The position numbers and the translations under genes are program-made. A stretch of 64,000 nucleotides of DNA, taken from positions 39,000 through 102,999 of the forward strand of contig NZ_JXKD01000007.1 of assembly GCF_001885765.1 (NCBI RefSeq), written 5' to 3'. The notes below the pieces were generated by a model. It saw only the letters and a program-made list of their open reading frames with translations. It made no database searches and had not been told where the DNA came from. The stretch is from Enterococcus aquimarinus. GTDB lineage: Bacteria; Bacillota; Bacilli; Lactobacillales; Enterococcaceae. Each line of letters begins with the position of its first letter. The stretch's first letter is position 1. Of this stretch, positions 35,074-43,718 are shown piece after piece.

Positions 35074-35483
35074 TTGAAATTTATGAATGGGTTTGTTCGA
35101 TAATAGCTATCGATGAAGAATTGTGTGAATTAGAGATTTCACTTGAATTAAATAAAAAAGAATTAAGTCGTTGGGATAGTTATGCCGGAGGTGACTTGGC
35201 CAAGCATCAAAACTTCCTGACGACTCTTAGAAAACAAATCAGATTGAAGGAAGTGATTGAAGAATTGACAACTAGACAAGAGGAATTAACAAAGCAGCGA
35301 GATGAGATTATTGAATTAATCAGTAAATTTCAAGGACTGGAACAACAAATTTTAAAGATGAAATACATTGATAACTTAACTCTAGAATCAATCGCTACTG
35401 AGACTGGTTACAGTTACTCTTACATTAAAAGTAAACATGCGGAGTTGATGCGGATAATACGATTTAACCGAAAGGGTGATTAG
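35070..35483 (+). CDS. ArpU/sigma-like late transcription regulator
   Basis: A 137-residue protein with a long coiled-coil N-terminal half (about residues 18-85) and a sigma-70 region-4-like HTH at the C-terminus (YIDNLTLESIATETGYSYSYIKSKH). This is the layout of the ArpU/RinA/DUF1492 regulators that switch on late gene transcription just before the packaging genes. The start GTG 35070 overlaps the upstream stop. Confidence 0.78.
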   Translation: MIEIYEWVCSIIAIDEELCELEISLELNKKELSRWDSYAGGDLAKHQNFLTTLRKQIRLKEVIEELTTRQEELTKQRDEIIELISKFQGLEQQILKMKYIDNLTLESIATETGYSYSYIKSKHAELMRIIRFNRKGD

Positions 35484-35486
35484 TTT

Positions 35487-35801
35487 ATGAAGGATGATTT
35501 TTTAGCTCAAATTTGGTCGAATATCGAATACTATAGGAAAGTTAAAGGATTGAAACAGCAAGATATTTATCGATTGGAACGATACGGAAAAGGAATTAGC
35601 ATTAATAGTTTGATTCAAATTTCTGAAATATTAGATATTCCTGTAATTCTACTTTTTGAATCATACGAATCAAAAGAAATTACACGTGAAGTTGCATGGT
35701 CCATTGTCTGCAGTGAATTAAAACTTACTCCAAAAGAAATCATCAACATGAAAATACTTGTTAAAAGCATTGAGAAACTCATCAACAAAAGTAAGAAATA
35801 A
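35487..35801 (+). CDS. XRE family helix-turn-helix protein
   Basis: A 104-residue protein with an N-terminal XRE HTH (residues about 10-60: YYRKVKGLKQQDIYRLERYG, SINSLIQISEILDIP) and a helical tail. It follows the ArpU-like gene by 3 bp. It probably helps time early-to-late expression. Confidence 0.72.
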   Translation: MKDDFLAQIWSNIEYYRKVKGLKQQDIYRLERYGKGISINSLIQISEILDIPVILLFESYESKEITREVAWSIVCSELKLTPKEIINMKILVKSIEKLINKSKK

Positions 35802-35891
35802 GTCGCTAAAAAGTATAGTACGTACAGCACCAACATAGTACCGACACCTTGATTTTTATGTGGTATTCTAATATTGTGAAATAATATGAAC

Positions 35892-35924
35892 AGACATTTT
35901 CCGTTTTTGGAAGGTGTCTTTTTT
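35892..35924 (+). terminator. Terminator at the early/late boundary
   Basis: A hairpin GACATTTTCC / GGAAGGTGTC (two G-U pairs) with a T7 tail lies immediately before the HNH gene's ribosome binding site, ending the early transcript. Confidence 0.7.
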
Positions 35925-35945
35925 AATACCCAAAAGGAGTTGATA

Positions 35946-36290
35946 GTGTTGACCAGAGCAGACAGACAAGGACCACACCGCGTGGCTTATGATAAGAATC
36001 GTAAGAAGATACTGATGACTCAGAATGTCTGTGGTATCTGTGGTAAGCCAGTTGATGTAAAGCTTAAGCCGCCTAATCCATTAGCGCCAACCGTTGACCA
36101 TATCATTCCAGTAAACAAAGGTGGACATCCAAGTGCAATGGAGAACTTACAACTAGCACACGCCACTTGCAACCGACAGAAGTCTGACAAGCTATTCAAT
36201 GCAAAGACAAACAAGATTGATGTTAAAACAATAGGCAATCGCAACCTTCCCAAAAGCTTAGATTGGACGTTATACAAGAGTTCGCAGTGA
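35946..36290 (+). CDS. HNH endonuclease
   Basis: A 114-residue HNH nuclease with zinc cysteines CGICG, the VDHIIPVNKGG motif, the central Asn in MENLQLAH, and a final CNRQK. In cos-type phages such a nuclease next to the terminase is needed for packaging cleavage. AAGGAG at 35934-35939 suits GTG 35946 or TTG 35949; an upstream ATG at 35886 would run through the terminator and is unlikely. Confidence 0.9.
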   Translation: MLTRADRQGPHRVAYDKNRKKILMTQNVCGICGKPVDVKLKPPNPLAPTVDHIIPVNKGGHPSAMENLQLAHATCNRQKSDKLFNAKTNKIDVKTIGNRNLPKSLDWTLYKSSQ

Positions 36291-36329
36291 GTAATATAAA
36301 ACCCTTAGGACATTAAAACAAAGGCGTTA

Positions 36330-36425
36330 GAGCGAAAGAGATGGGGGGAGGGGAACCCTTGCCTTGTTTTCTCCGTAGTTCATGCCGTCACTGTACATAT
36401 TTTCTCGCGCGAACGTTTATTATTG
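36330..36425. other. Noncoding packaging-region candidate (possible cos)
   Basis: The 150-bp gap between the HNH nuclease and the portal gene holds a G-rich run (GGGGGGAGGGG near 36342-36352) and a CTCGCGCGAACG block (about 36403-36414). This is a noncoding layout commonly seen at cos sites of Firmicute siphoviruses beside HNH genes. The exact nick positions cannot be read from sequence. Confidence 0.35.
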
Positions 36426-36441
36426 AAAGGAGTTGAAAAAA

Positions 36442-37668
36442 TTGAGCGAAAAAGGCATTGAATATCTACGTAAAAAGCTAGAGAAACACAAACCTCGTGT
36501 GGATTTACGCTACCAGCATTACGACATCAAGCACCACGAACGGAACATCGGAATCACCATTCCACCAGAAATTCGCAATCGTTATCGGTCGGTTTTGGGG
36601 TGGTGTGCAAAAGGTGTCGATAGCTTAGCAGACCGTTTAGTTTTCAGAGAATTTGAAAACGATAATTTTGAAGTAATGGAGATTTTCGAACAAAACAATC
36701 CAGACATCTTTTTTGATAGCGTGGTGTTATCAGCAATGATTGCATCGTGTGCCTTTGTTTATATTTCAAGAGGTGATAACGATGAAGTAAGATTACAAGT
36801 TGTTGAAGCAAGTAATGCAACGGGTGTCATTGACCCAATCACAGGATTGTTGACAGAAGGTTATGCAGTCTTAAGTCGTGATGAATACGGCAAACCAGAA
36901 ACAGAAGCGTATTTCTTGCCATATCGAACTGATTTTTATTTTGGTGGCAGTTACGTTAAAAGTATTGAAAGTAATGTCGCCTATCCGTTGCTCGTTCCAG
37001 TAGTTCACCGTCCAGATGCGGTTCGTCCGTTTGGGCGTTCGAGAATCACACGTTCCGGAATTTATTATCAAAGCTATGCAAAAAGAACATTAGAGCGTGC
37101 AGACATTACCGCGGAATTTTATTCATTCCCACAAAAATATGTCTTGGGTACTGATCCAGACTCAGAACCGCTAGATGGTTGGAAAGCGACAATCTCAACA
37201 ATGCTCGAATTTACAAAAGGCGATGGCGGTGACAAACCAACAATCGGACAATTCACTACACCATCGATGACACCATTTACAGAGCAACTGAAAACCGCAG
37301 CCGCTGGATTTGCCGGAGAAACGGGATTGACATTAGATGATTTAGGATTCGTTTCTGAAAATCCATCAAGCGTTGAAGCTATTAAAGCCAGTCATGAAAA
37401 CTTACGACTTGCCGGAAGAAAAGCGCAACGAAGTTTAGGTGCTGGCTTGTTAAATGTGGCATATCTATCCGCTTGCTTGCGTGATGATTTTTCTTATTTA
37501 CGCAGTCAATTCGTTTTGACAAAACCGAAGTGGGAGCCATTGTTCGAAGCTGACGCAAACATGCTAACGATGATTGGCGATGGAGCTATTAAGTTAAATC
37601 AAGCAATTCCTGGTTACATTACAGGAGAAACAATTCGAGATTTGACAGGCATTGAAGGCGGTGAATAA
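36442..37668 (+). CDS. Phage portal protein (SPP1 gp6-like)
   Basis: A 408-residue portal of the Phage_prot_Gp6 type: an N-terminal crown/wing region (RYRSVLGWCAKGVDSLADRL), a central ATRTD-like YQSYAKRTLERADI segment, and a C-terminal stem segment near PSSVEAIKASHENL. Twelve copies form the DNA channel. AAAGGAG at 36426-36432 fits TTG 36442; TTG 36433 is too close. It is the first structural gene, ahead of TerL, which is unusual. Confidence 0.88.
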   Translation: MSEKGIEYLRKKLEKHKPRVDLRYQHYDIKHHERNIGITIPPEIRNRYRSVLGWCAKGVDSLADRLVFREFENDNFEVMEIFEQNNPDIFFDSVVLSAMIASCAFVYISRGDNDEVRLQVVEASNATGVIDPITGLLTEGYAVLSRDEYGKPETEAYFLPYRTDFYFGGSYVKSIESNVAYPLLVPVVHRPDAVRPFGRSRITRSGIYYQSYAKRTLERADITAEFYSFPQKYVLGTDPDSEPLDGWKATISTMLEFTKGDGGDKPTIGQFTTPSMTPFTEQLKTAAAGFAGETGLTLDDLGFVSENPSSVEAIKASHENLRLAGRKAQRSLGAGLLNVAYLSACLRDDFSYLRSQFVLTKPKWEPLFEADANMLTMIGDGAIKLNQAIPGYITGETIRDLTGIEGGE

Positions 37669-37670
37669 AA

Positions 37671-38450
37671 ATGGAACCGGACATTTTACCAGATTTATTA
37701 GCTAAAATTCAAAAAGATTTCGATGAACGAACGTACAATAGCGAAACATTAAAAAAAGCCATTCAATCCCTTGCGGGCAAAAAAGCAACATATTTGGACG
37801 TCAACGAGTTTGCGATTGAAATTGGTAAGATTTTATCTGAGGTGTTCAAGTTACACGTAAGAGCGGATATTCTTCCGGACGGCAAAATGTATTTTAACAT
37901 TGCGGATCGTTTGCTTAATGCCACACTCAAAAAAAATCATGAATTAATTACAAGTTTTGGCGTGGACGTGCAAACTTTATTAAATCAAGCGGTTGGTATA
38001 CGTATCAAAGCACAAGCACCAACAATCAATAAAAACAGGGTGGACGGCTTAGTCAATAAGATAAGCAGTGCACCTATTTTTGACGATGTTAAATGGGTGC
38101 TGGAAGAACCAATCATTAATTTTAGCCAAAACGTTGCAGATGCCATGTTGAAATCGAATGTGGAATTTCATGCCGAAGCTGGATTAGACCCGAAAATTAA
38201 ACGAACCGTTAGCGGTCATAAGCCATGTGATTTTTGTAAGAGATTAGCTGGATTGCATGATTACGATACAGGAAATGGCGATGACATTTACACAAGGCAT
38301 GAGCGTTGTAGATGCACCATCGAATATATTCCAGAGCGTGGCAAAAGAGAATTAGTTTCATCGTCCAAGTACAAGCAAAACAAAATTGCTGAAAAAGAAC
38401 GTGAAAAAATTGAAGCTAGGAAGAAGATTGGCATTAAGGAAAAGGAGTGA
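37671..38450 (+). CDS. Minor head protein (MuF/SPP1 gp7-like)
   Basis: A 259-residue protein ending in a conserved zinc-binding minor-head motif (GHKPCDFCKRLAG, then HERCRCTIEYIPE), typical of phage minor capsid proteins that follow the portal. N-terminal three quarters are helical. It probably enters the procapsid with the portal and may be ejected with DNA. ATG 37671 lies 2 bp after the portal stop. Confidence 0.85.
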   Translation: MEPDILPDLLAKIQKDFDERTYNSETLKKAIQSLAGKKATYLDVNEFAIEIGKILSEVFKLHVRADILPDGKMYFNIADRLLNATLKKNHELITSFGVDVQTLLNQAVGIRIKAQAPTINKNRVDGLVNKISSAPIFDDVKWVLEEPIINFSQNVADAMLKSNVEFHAEAGLDPKIKRTVSGHKPCDFCKRLAGLHDYDTGNGDDIYTRHERCRCTIEYIPERGKRELVSSSKYKQNKIAEKEREKIEARKKIGIKEKE

Positions 38451-38455
38451 ACATC

Positions 38456-38638
38456 GTGAAACAAAAATCATTAGTTATTTGGTTATTAAAAGGCGAGACG
38501 TTGAAATTTGAATGTGTTGAAAATATCGAAAACAACGACACTGAACTGAAATTCGATTACTTTGGCGTTAGTACACAAGTAAAACGTTCAGCGGTATTCA
38601 ATCAAATTAACATTGCTGGATTTGCATTGGAACAATAA
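38456..38638 (+). CDS. Small phage protein, unknown function
   Basis: A 60-residue protein. AAAGGAG at 38441-38447 gives a GTG 38456 start. Its beta-rich pattern (SLVIWLLKGETLKFECVEN) suggests a compact sandwich. It sits in a cluster of four small genes between the minor head and terminase genes, a typical spot for accessory genes. Confidence 0.6.
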   Translation: MKQKSLVIWLLKGETLKFECVENIENNDTELKFDYFGVSTQVKRSAVFNQINIAGFALEQ

Positions 38639-38652
38639 AAGGAGTGATAAAA

Positions 38653-38925
38653 ATGAATTTTGAAGAAGTATTACCATTATTAAAACAAGGAAAAAAAGCG
38701 TTAAGAAGCGGTTGGAATGGCAAAGGAATGTTCGTTGTGCGGCAAAAGGGTTATCCAGAAGGGATTAAATGCAACAAGCAAACAGCGGAAGCGTGGAATC
38801 TCAACGAGGGCGATTTATTTAAAGTTCATCCATATTTGCAAATCAAAAACGCCGATGGAACTCATGCAATGTGGGTGCCTAGCATCGGCGATATTTTTGC
38901 AGAGGATTGGGAAATCGTAGAATAA
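38653..38925 (+). CDS. DUF2829 protein, Tad2-like (candidate anti-Thoeris protein)
   Basis: A 90-residue DUF2829 protein with the family marks MNFEEVLPLLKQGKKALRSGWNG-type start (Gly-Lys-Lys-x-x-Arg-x-Gly-Trp-Asn-Gly) and WVPSIGDIFAEDW end. Family knowledge: Tad2 proteins of this family bind and sequester the cyclic ADP-ribose signal of Thoeris defence, disarming it. Start ATG 38653 has AAGGAG 8 bp upstream. Binding to a Thoeris signal is inferred; DUF2829 is common in phages and not all members have been tested. Confidence 0.82.
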   Translation: MNFEEVLPLLKQGKKALRSGWNGKGMFVVRQKGYPEGIKCNKQTAEAWNLNEGDLFKVHPYLQIKNADGTHAMWVPSIGDIFAEDWEIVE

Positions 38926-38939
38926 AAGGAGTGAACATC

Positions 38940-39104
38940 ATGGAAAACATTAACCGCAATGATGCACTCAAATTTTTCGAAAGCATGACAGAAAAAGAAC
39001 AAAACAAAGCAATTCGCTACCTACAAAAAATCATTAAAAAACCGCCTGATTGCGATTCACAAAAATCACAGGAGGTGGCGTCCAATGAAAAAAGTCCCGC
39101 TTAA
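38940..39104 (+). CDS. Small phage protein, unknown function
   Basis: A 54-residue basic helical protein (KFFESMTEKEQNKAIRYLQK). AAAGGAG precedes ATG 38940. Function unknown. Confidence 0.58.
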   Translation: MENINRNDALKFFESMTEKEQNKAIRYLQKIIKKPPDCDSQKSQEVASNEKSPA

Positions 39105-39174
39105 TCATGTATTGCTAATGTTTTATAACATAGCTTACAAACTTCAAAAATTGGAGGAGCAAGAAGGGAAGTGA
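39085..39174 (+). CDS. Very short ORF (29 aa) with strong ribosome binding site
   Basis: A 29-residue frame overlapping the end of the previous gene, with AGGAGG 9 bp upstream of the ATG. The peptide has a hydrophobic middle (LLMFYNIAYKL). It may be a real small gene or only aid translation of what follows. Confidence 0.4.
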   Translation: MKKVPLNHVLLMFYNIAYKLQKLEEQEGK

Positions 39175-39229
39175 TCCATCATCTCGCAACTATGCGTTAA
39201 ATAGTGCAGGAGGTTGGAGGAGGTAGTTT

Positions 39230-40639
39230 ATGACTGTTAAAAAAAGATTTGGCAATCAAACTCCTACTCAATCCATCATATTGCCCTACACAAAAACGGC
39301 GTATCAAGAAGCAATTGACATCTACCACAAAACCGGTTTAAAAAGCTACGATTGGCAAGCTAATTTGGTTGCATCGGTCATGGCGATTGATGATGAAGGT
39401 TTGTGGGTCCATCAGAAATTTGGTTTTTCCATCCCACGCCGAAACGGTAAAACAGAAATTGTTTACATCGTGGAGCTTTGGGCTTTGGAGCATGGGTTAA
39501 ACGTTTTGCACACCGCCCATCGAATAAGCACGTCTCACTCGTCATTTGAAAAGATGAAAAAATACCTTGAGAAAATGGGGTACAAAGAAGGCACTGATTT
39601 TAATTCCATCAAGGCAAAAGGTCAAGAACGTTTAGAGCTTTACAAGACTGGTGGGGTTATCCAATTCAGAACCCGAACATCAAGCGGTGGGTTAGGTGAA
39701 GGATTTGACTTACTGATTATCGACGAGGCGCAAGAGTACACCACGGAACAAGAATCAGCGTTGAAATACACCGTTACCGATAGTAATAACCCGATGACAA
39801 TCATGTGTGGAACGCCACCAACGCCCGTTTCAAGCGGAACTGTTTTTGCGAATTATCGTGAAAGTGTGTTGTTTGGACAATCGAAGTATTCCGGCTGGGC
39901 TGAATGGTCCGTTAACGAAATGACGGATATTAACGATGTTGAAGCGTGGTATAACTCGAATCCATCGATGGGCTATCACCTCAACGAACGCAAAATCGAA
40001 GCGGAACTTGGGGAAGATGAGTTAGACCACAACGTGCAGCGGTTGGGTTATTGGCCTAAGTACAATCAAAAATCAGCCATCAGCGAAAAAGAGTGGCTAG
40101 ATTTGAAGGTCAATGCTTTACCAGTCTTAACAGGTCCATTACACGTTGGGATTAAATACGGTAATGACGGTTCCAATGTTGCGATGAGTATCGCGGTCAA
40201 AACGTTATCTGGAAAAGTATTTGTCGAGACGATGGATTGTTTATCAGTCAGAAAAGGGAATCAGTGGATTATCAATTTCTTGCGTGATGCCAATGTTGCG
40301 AACGTCGCAATTGATGGGGCAAGCGGTCAAAACTTACTAGCTTCTGAAATGTCGGAATTTAGACTCAAAGCACCGACTCTACCAACCGTGAAAGAAATCA
40401 TTACGGCAAACAATATGTGGGAGCAAGGAATTTACCAAAAAAACATTTGTCATGCGGATCAACCATCGTTAACAACCGTTGTAACAAATTGCGAAAAACG
40501 CAATATCGGTTCTGGTGGCGGATTTGGCTATCGGTCACAATTTGACGATATGGACATTAGTTTGATGGATAGTGCGTTATTAGCCTATTGGTCGTGTAGC
40601 AGTGTTAAACCGAAGAAAAAACAACAAGTTAGGTATTAA
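39230..40639 (+). CDS. terL: Terminase large subunit
   Basis: A 469-residue packaging motor. The ATPase has Walker A IPRRNGKT (residues 68-75), Walker B LLIIDEAQ (161-168) and the coupling motif CGTPP. The nuclease domain has GIKYGNDGSN, a central VAIDGASG and the C-terminal DISLMDSALLAYW acidic region. A tandem GGAGGTTGGAGGAGG site precedes ATG 39230. It lies after the portal and minor-head genes rather than before them, and no small terminase is recognised. Confidence 0.92.
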   Translation: MTVKKRFGNQTPTQSIILPYTKTAYQEAIDIYHKTGLKSYDWQANLVASVMAIDDEGLWVHQKFGFSIPRRNGKTEIVYIVELWALEHGLNVLHTAHRISTSHSSFEKMKKYLEKMGYKEGTDFNSIKAKGQERLELYKTGGVIQFRTRTSSGGLGEGFDLLIIDEAQEYTTEQESALKYTVTDSNNPMTIMCGTPPTPVSSGTVFANYRESVLFGQSKYSGWAEWSVNEMTDINDVEAWYNSNPSMGYHLNERKIEAELGEDELDHNVQRLGYWPKYNQKSAISEKEWLDLKVNALPVLTGPLHVGIKYGNDGSNVAMSIAVKTLSGKVFVETMDCLSVRKGNQWIINFLRDANVANVAIDGASGQNLLASEMSEFRLKAPTLPTVKEIITANNMWEQGIYQKNICHADQPSLTTVVTNCEKRNIGSGGGFGYRSQFDDMDISLMDSALLAYWSCSSVKPKKKQQVRY

Positions 40640-40669
40640 ACGATTCTATTTTTTAGAGTCGTTTTTTTA
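40640..40669 (+). terminator. Intrinsic terminator between terL and the scaffold gene
   Basis: ACGATTCT (40640-40647) pairs with AGAGTCGT (40655-40662), followed by T6. It lies inside the late region and probably acts as an attenuator or is overridden by late antitermination. Confidence 0.75.
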
Positions 40670-40720
40670 ATACAAAAAATTACCGTACTGCCGGGCAAAG
40701 CAGGGGAGAGGGAGATTTAT

Positions 40721-41185
40721 ATGTCATTCAAAACAATTGAAACACAAGAGGAACTGGACCGTATTATCCAGGATAGAATCGCACGGGAACGTGATAAGTT
40801 TGCAGACTACGATGAGTTAAAAACAAAGGTTACAGACTACGAAACGCAAGTGGCAACGTTGCAAAAAGCGATTGACGAATCGAACACAACCATCAAGTCA
40901 CACGATGACACAGTAGCCGAATTAAATTCAAAAATTGCAAGTTATGAAACTTCAAGTTTGCGTACAAGAATCGCCATCCAAAACGGATTACCGCTTGATT
41001 TAGCGGAACGATTAGTTGGAAACGATGAAGAAAGCATTAAAGCCGATGCTGAACGTTTAGCGTCTTTTGTCACTAAACCAAAAGCGCCGTCAGCACCACT
41101 AAAAGATTTAGAACCGCCTTTAGGCGATGACAAAGAAGATGCATACAAATCATTACTAAAAAACTTAAACATTGAAGGAGAGTAA
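40721..41185 (+). CDS. Capsid scaffolding protein (DUF4355-like)
   Basis: A 154-residue acidic protein, mostly coiled coil (about residues 8-90), with a C-terminal APSAPLKDLEPPLG segment. Size, helical content and position right before the major capsid gene identify it as the scaffold. GGAGAGGGAG precedes the ATG. Confidence 0.83.
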   Translation: MSFKTIETQEELDRIIQDRIARERDKFADYDELKTKVTDYETQVATLQKAIDESNTTIKSHDDTVAELNSKIASYETSSLRTRIAIQNGLPLDLAERLVGNDEESIKADAERLASFVTKPKAPSAPLKDLEPPLGDDKEDAYKSLLKNLNIEGE

Positions 41186-41191
41186 AATATT

Positions 41192-42091
41192 ATGACAACA
41201 TTATCAAGAGGGAATTTATTTGATCCAACATTAGTAACAGACTTAGTAAACAAAGTAACTGGGAAGAGTTCTTTAGCCCGTTTATCAACTCAAAAAGCGA
41301 TTCCGTTCAACGGCGAAAAAGAGTTCACATTTACCATGGATTCTGAAATTGATGTCGTTGCTGAAAACGGCAAAAAAACACACGGTGGGATTTCATTAGC
41401 TCCACGAAGAATTGTTCCATTAAAAATCGAGTATGGCGCACGTGTTTCTGACGAATTTATGTATGCTGCAGCAGAAGAAAAAATCGCGATTTTAAAAGCC
41501 TTTAACGATGGGTTTGCGAAGAAGGTTGCGCGCGGTATTGATTTAATGGCTTTTCACGGCGTTAATCCACGAACAGCTGCACCATCTACTGTAATTGGTA
41601 ATAATAACTTTGATAGCGCAGTAACGCAAAAAGTTCCGATGGCCAAAGGGATGGCAAATCCAAATGATGCTGTTGAAACGGCAATCGCTATGGTTGGTGG
41701 TGCTGATGGGGATATCACAGGAATGGCAATCAATCCATCATTCCGTTCGGCTTTATCTCAACAAAAAGACCAACAAGGGAATCCAATGTTCCCAGAATTA
41801 TCTTGGGGTAATGCACCAGCTACAATCAAAGGATTAGCGGTGGACGTTAATAAGACCGTTTCTGACATGACTGAAAATGGCGATCGCGCGATTGTTGGGA
41901 ATTTTGCAGAGTCATTCAAATGGGGATATGCAAAAAATGTACCTTTTGAAATTATTGAATTTGGGGATCCTGATAATTCGGGGTTTGACTTAAAAGGATA
42001 CAACCAAGTCTACTTGCGTTCTGAAATGTACTTAGGTTGGGCTATCTTAGAGCCAACTCACTTTGCGATTATCACCGAATCCGCAGAATAA
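41192..42091 (+). CDS. Major capsid protein (HK97 fold)
   Basis: A 299-residue phage capsid protein. N-terminal arm with LSRGNLFDPTLVTDL, a PLKIEYGARVSDEFM spine region and the C-terminal MYLGWAILEPTHFAII sheet are typical of HK97-fold capsids of small siphoviruses. It follows the scaffold by 6 bp. No N-terminal delta domain is present, in agreement with a separate scaffold. Confidence 0.9.
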   Translation: MTTLSRGNLFDPTLVTDLVNKVTGKSSLARLSTQKAIPFNGEKEFTFTMDSEIDVVAENGKKTHGGISLAPRRIVPLKIEYGARVSDEFMYAAAEEKIAILKAFNDGFAKKVARGIDLMAFHGVNPRTAAPSTVIGNNNFDSAVTQKVPMAKGMANPNDAVETAIAMVGGADGDITGMAINPSFRSALSQQKDQQGNPMFPELSWGNAPATIKGLAVDVNKTVSDMTENGDRAIVGNFAESFKWGYAKNVPFEIIEFGDPDNSGFDLKGYNQVYLRSEMYLGWAILEPTHFAIITESAE

Positions 42092-42107
42092 GAAAGGGGA
42101 CTATAAA

Positions 42108-42407
42108 ATGCGATACATTAATACTAAAACAGGGGCTGTCATTGACAGTCCTTTTAATATCAGTGGCGGAGATTGGAAACTTAGCGAAGACATCGATAAT
42201 AAAATTGATGAAACAAAAGTAAAAGAGTCTCCAAAAATCGAAGTGGAAAAAGAAGTTCCCGCTGATGATCCATTAGAAAATGATGCCCAATTTAAAAACA
42301 TCAACATCGAACAAATCAAACAAGAATTAGATGCTTTTGGCGTGAAGTATGACCCGAAAGCCAAAAAGAAAGAATTATATGATTTAATGCTCGCACAAGG
42401 GAAGTGA
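42108..42407 (+). CDS. Small head-region protein with HeH/LEM-like C-terminus
   Basis: A 99-residue protein whose last 35 residues (IEQIKQELDAFGVKYD, KAKKKELYDLML) form a HeH/SAP/LEM-type two-helix nucleic-acid-binding motif often found after phage capsid genes. AGAAAGGGGA places the start at ATG 42108. It may help bind DNA or the capsid interior. Confidence 0.75.
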   Translation: MRYINTKTGAVIDSPFNISGGDWKLSEDIDNKIDETKVKESPKIEVEKEVPADDPLENDAQFKNINIEQIKQELDAFGVKYDPKAKKKELYDLMLAQGK

Positions 42408-42411
42408 TGAA

Positions 42412-42831
42412 ATGCAACCTTTTGCAACGGTCGAAGAATTGCAGATGTTATGGCGTGAGTTAAAAAATTCCGAATTGGAAAGGGCAATGAAATTGCTTGA
42501 AGTCGTGTCCGATACGCTACGAGTTGAAGCAAACCGGACGGGTAAAAACATTGACAATATGATGTTGGAAAATCCGTCTTATACCAACGTGGTTAAATCT
42601 GTCACAGTCGATGTGGTCGCACGTACGTTGATGACGTCCACAGACCAAGAGCCAATGACTCAATATTCTGAAGGCGCACTCGGCTATCAAGTTTCCGGGT
42701 CCTATTTGGTGCCCGGCGGTGGTTTGTTTATCAAAAATGCCGAACTAGCCCGATTAGGTCTTAGACGGCAACGGATTGGGGGGCTTGATTTTTATGGCGA
42801 AACTGAAAGGAATCACAGTTACTTTAGTTGA
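42412..42831 (+). CDS. Head-tail connector protein (Gp19/Gp15/Gp42 family)
   Basis: A 139-residue protein with the N-terminal helical bundle of this connector family (FATVEELQMLWREL, AMKLLEVVSDTLR, VKSVTVDVVARTL). It forms a ring below the portal that receives the tail. Its end overlaps the next gene by 38 bp. Confidence 0.85.
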   Translation: MQPFATVEELQMLWRELKNSELERAMKLLEVVSDTLRVEANRTGKNIDNMMLENPSYTNVVKSVTVDVVARTLMTSTDQEPMTQYSEGALGYQVSGSYLVPGGGLFIKNAELARLGLRRQRIGGLDFYGETERNHSYFS

Positions 42832-43132
42832 TACCGTGGAAGTTGGGCGTGATCCGTTTAACAATCCGATTTACGAAGAACAAGAAATCGAAGTCGAAGA
42901 TGTTTTAGTCGCCCCAACGTCATCTGATGATGTTGTCAACGAAATGAGTCTGTCCGGTCGCAAAGCCGTTTACACTTTAGCAATTCCTAAAGGCGACATG
43001 CATGACTGGGAAGAAAAAGAAGTCTTGTTTTTTGGTAAACGTTGGAAAGCTTTTGGAATCCCACTCGAAGGAATGGACCACCTTATCCCGTTAAAATGGA
43101 ATAAGAAAGTGATGGTGGAACGTTATGAGTAG
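42794..43132 (+). CDS. Head-tail joining / minor capsid protein
   Basis: A 112-residue beta-rich protein (ITVTLVDTVEVGRDPFNNPIYEE). The G-rich sequence before ATG 42794 serves as binding site. Its position after the connector and the characteristic W-K-A-F-G-I-P segment place it among head-closure (stopper) proteins. Confidence 0.75.
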   Translation: MAKLKGITVTLVDTVEVGRDPFNNPIYEEQEIEVEDVLVAPTSSDDVVNEMSLSGRKAVYTLAIPKGDMHDWEEKEVLFFGKRWKAFGIPLEGMDHLIPLKWNKKVMVERYE

Positions 43133-43364
43133 TAAAGTAAAGGTGAAATTAAATCGGTCGGGCGTTAGAAGTTTGTTGCGCTCGTCCGAAATGCAAGAAA
43201 TGCTATCTGAACGTGCCAAAGAAATTCAACAGCGTGCGGGCGACGGCTACGAACAAGATGTTTTCGTGGGAACCAATCGGGCAAACGCCATGGTGAGTGC
43301 CGCAACGTATCAAGCAAAATCGGATAACATGAAAAATAATACATTGCTCAAGGCGGTGAAATGA
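43125..43364 (+). CDS. Phage head-tail protein (small, HK97 gp10-like position)
   Basis: A 79-residue basic helical protein beginning ahead of the upstream stop. The size and location between head-closure and tail-terminator genes fit a short tail-completion or minor capsid protein. Domain assignment is weak. Confidence 0.68.
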   Translation: MSSKVKVKLNRSGVRSLLRSSEMQEMLSERAKEIQQRAGDGYEQDVFVGTNRANAMVSAATYQAKSDNMKNNTLLKAVK

Positions 43365-43705
43365 TGATTGAGATTGTCATTATGGACCACTTAAAAATTC
43401 ATTTAGATAGCAAGATTGGTGTTGGTCTCGAACGTCCAACAACCACACCAGATTCATTTATTATTTTTGAAAAAACGAGTAGCGGAGAGGACAATCAAAT
43501 CCATTCCGCTACTTTTGCGTTTCAATCCTACTCAAAAAAATCACTGTATGAAGCAGCGAAATTAAACGAGGATTTGAAAGCAATCATCAAAAAAATGGAT
43601 GAATTACCAAGTATTTTAAGTGTGAAATTAAACACTGATTACAATTTTACAGATACAAGTACCAAAGAATATCGCTATCAAGCCGTATTCGATTTTAAAT
43701 ATTAG
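43361..43705 (+). CDS. Tail terminator-like minor capsid protein
   Basis: A 114-residue alpha/beta protein ([19 protein letters not shown] start, [13 protein letters not shown] end) with the fold pattern of tail-terminator proteins that cap the tail tube before head joining. The start overlaps the previous stop. It lies right before the tube protein. Confidence 0.75.
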   Translation: MMIEIVIMDHLKIHLDSKIGVGLERPTTTPDSFIIFEKTSSGEDNQIHSATFAFQSYSKKSLYEAAKLNEDLKAIIKKMDELPSILSVKLNTDYNFTDTSTKEYRYQAVFDFKY

Positions 43706-43718
43706 GAGGGTTTATATT

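Noticed and set aside
35886..35945. Upstream ATG start for the HNH nuclease
   Set aside because: Translation from 35886 would read through a terminator hairpin, and the strong AAGGAG lies further downstream.
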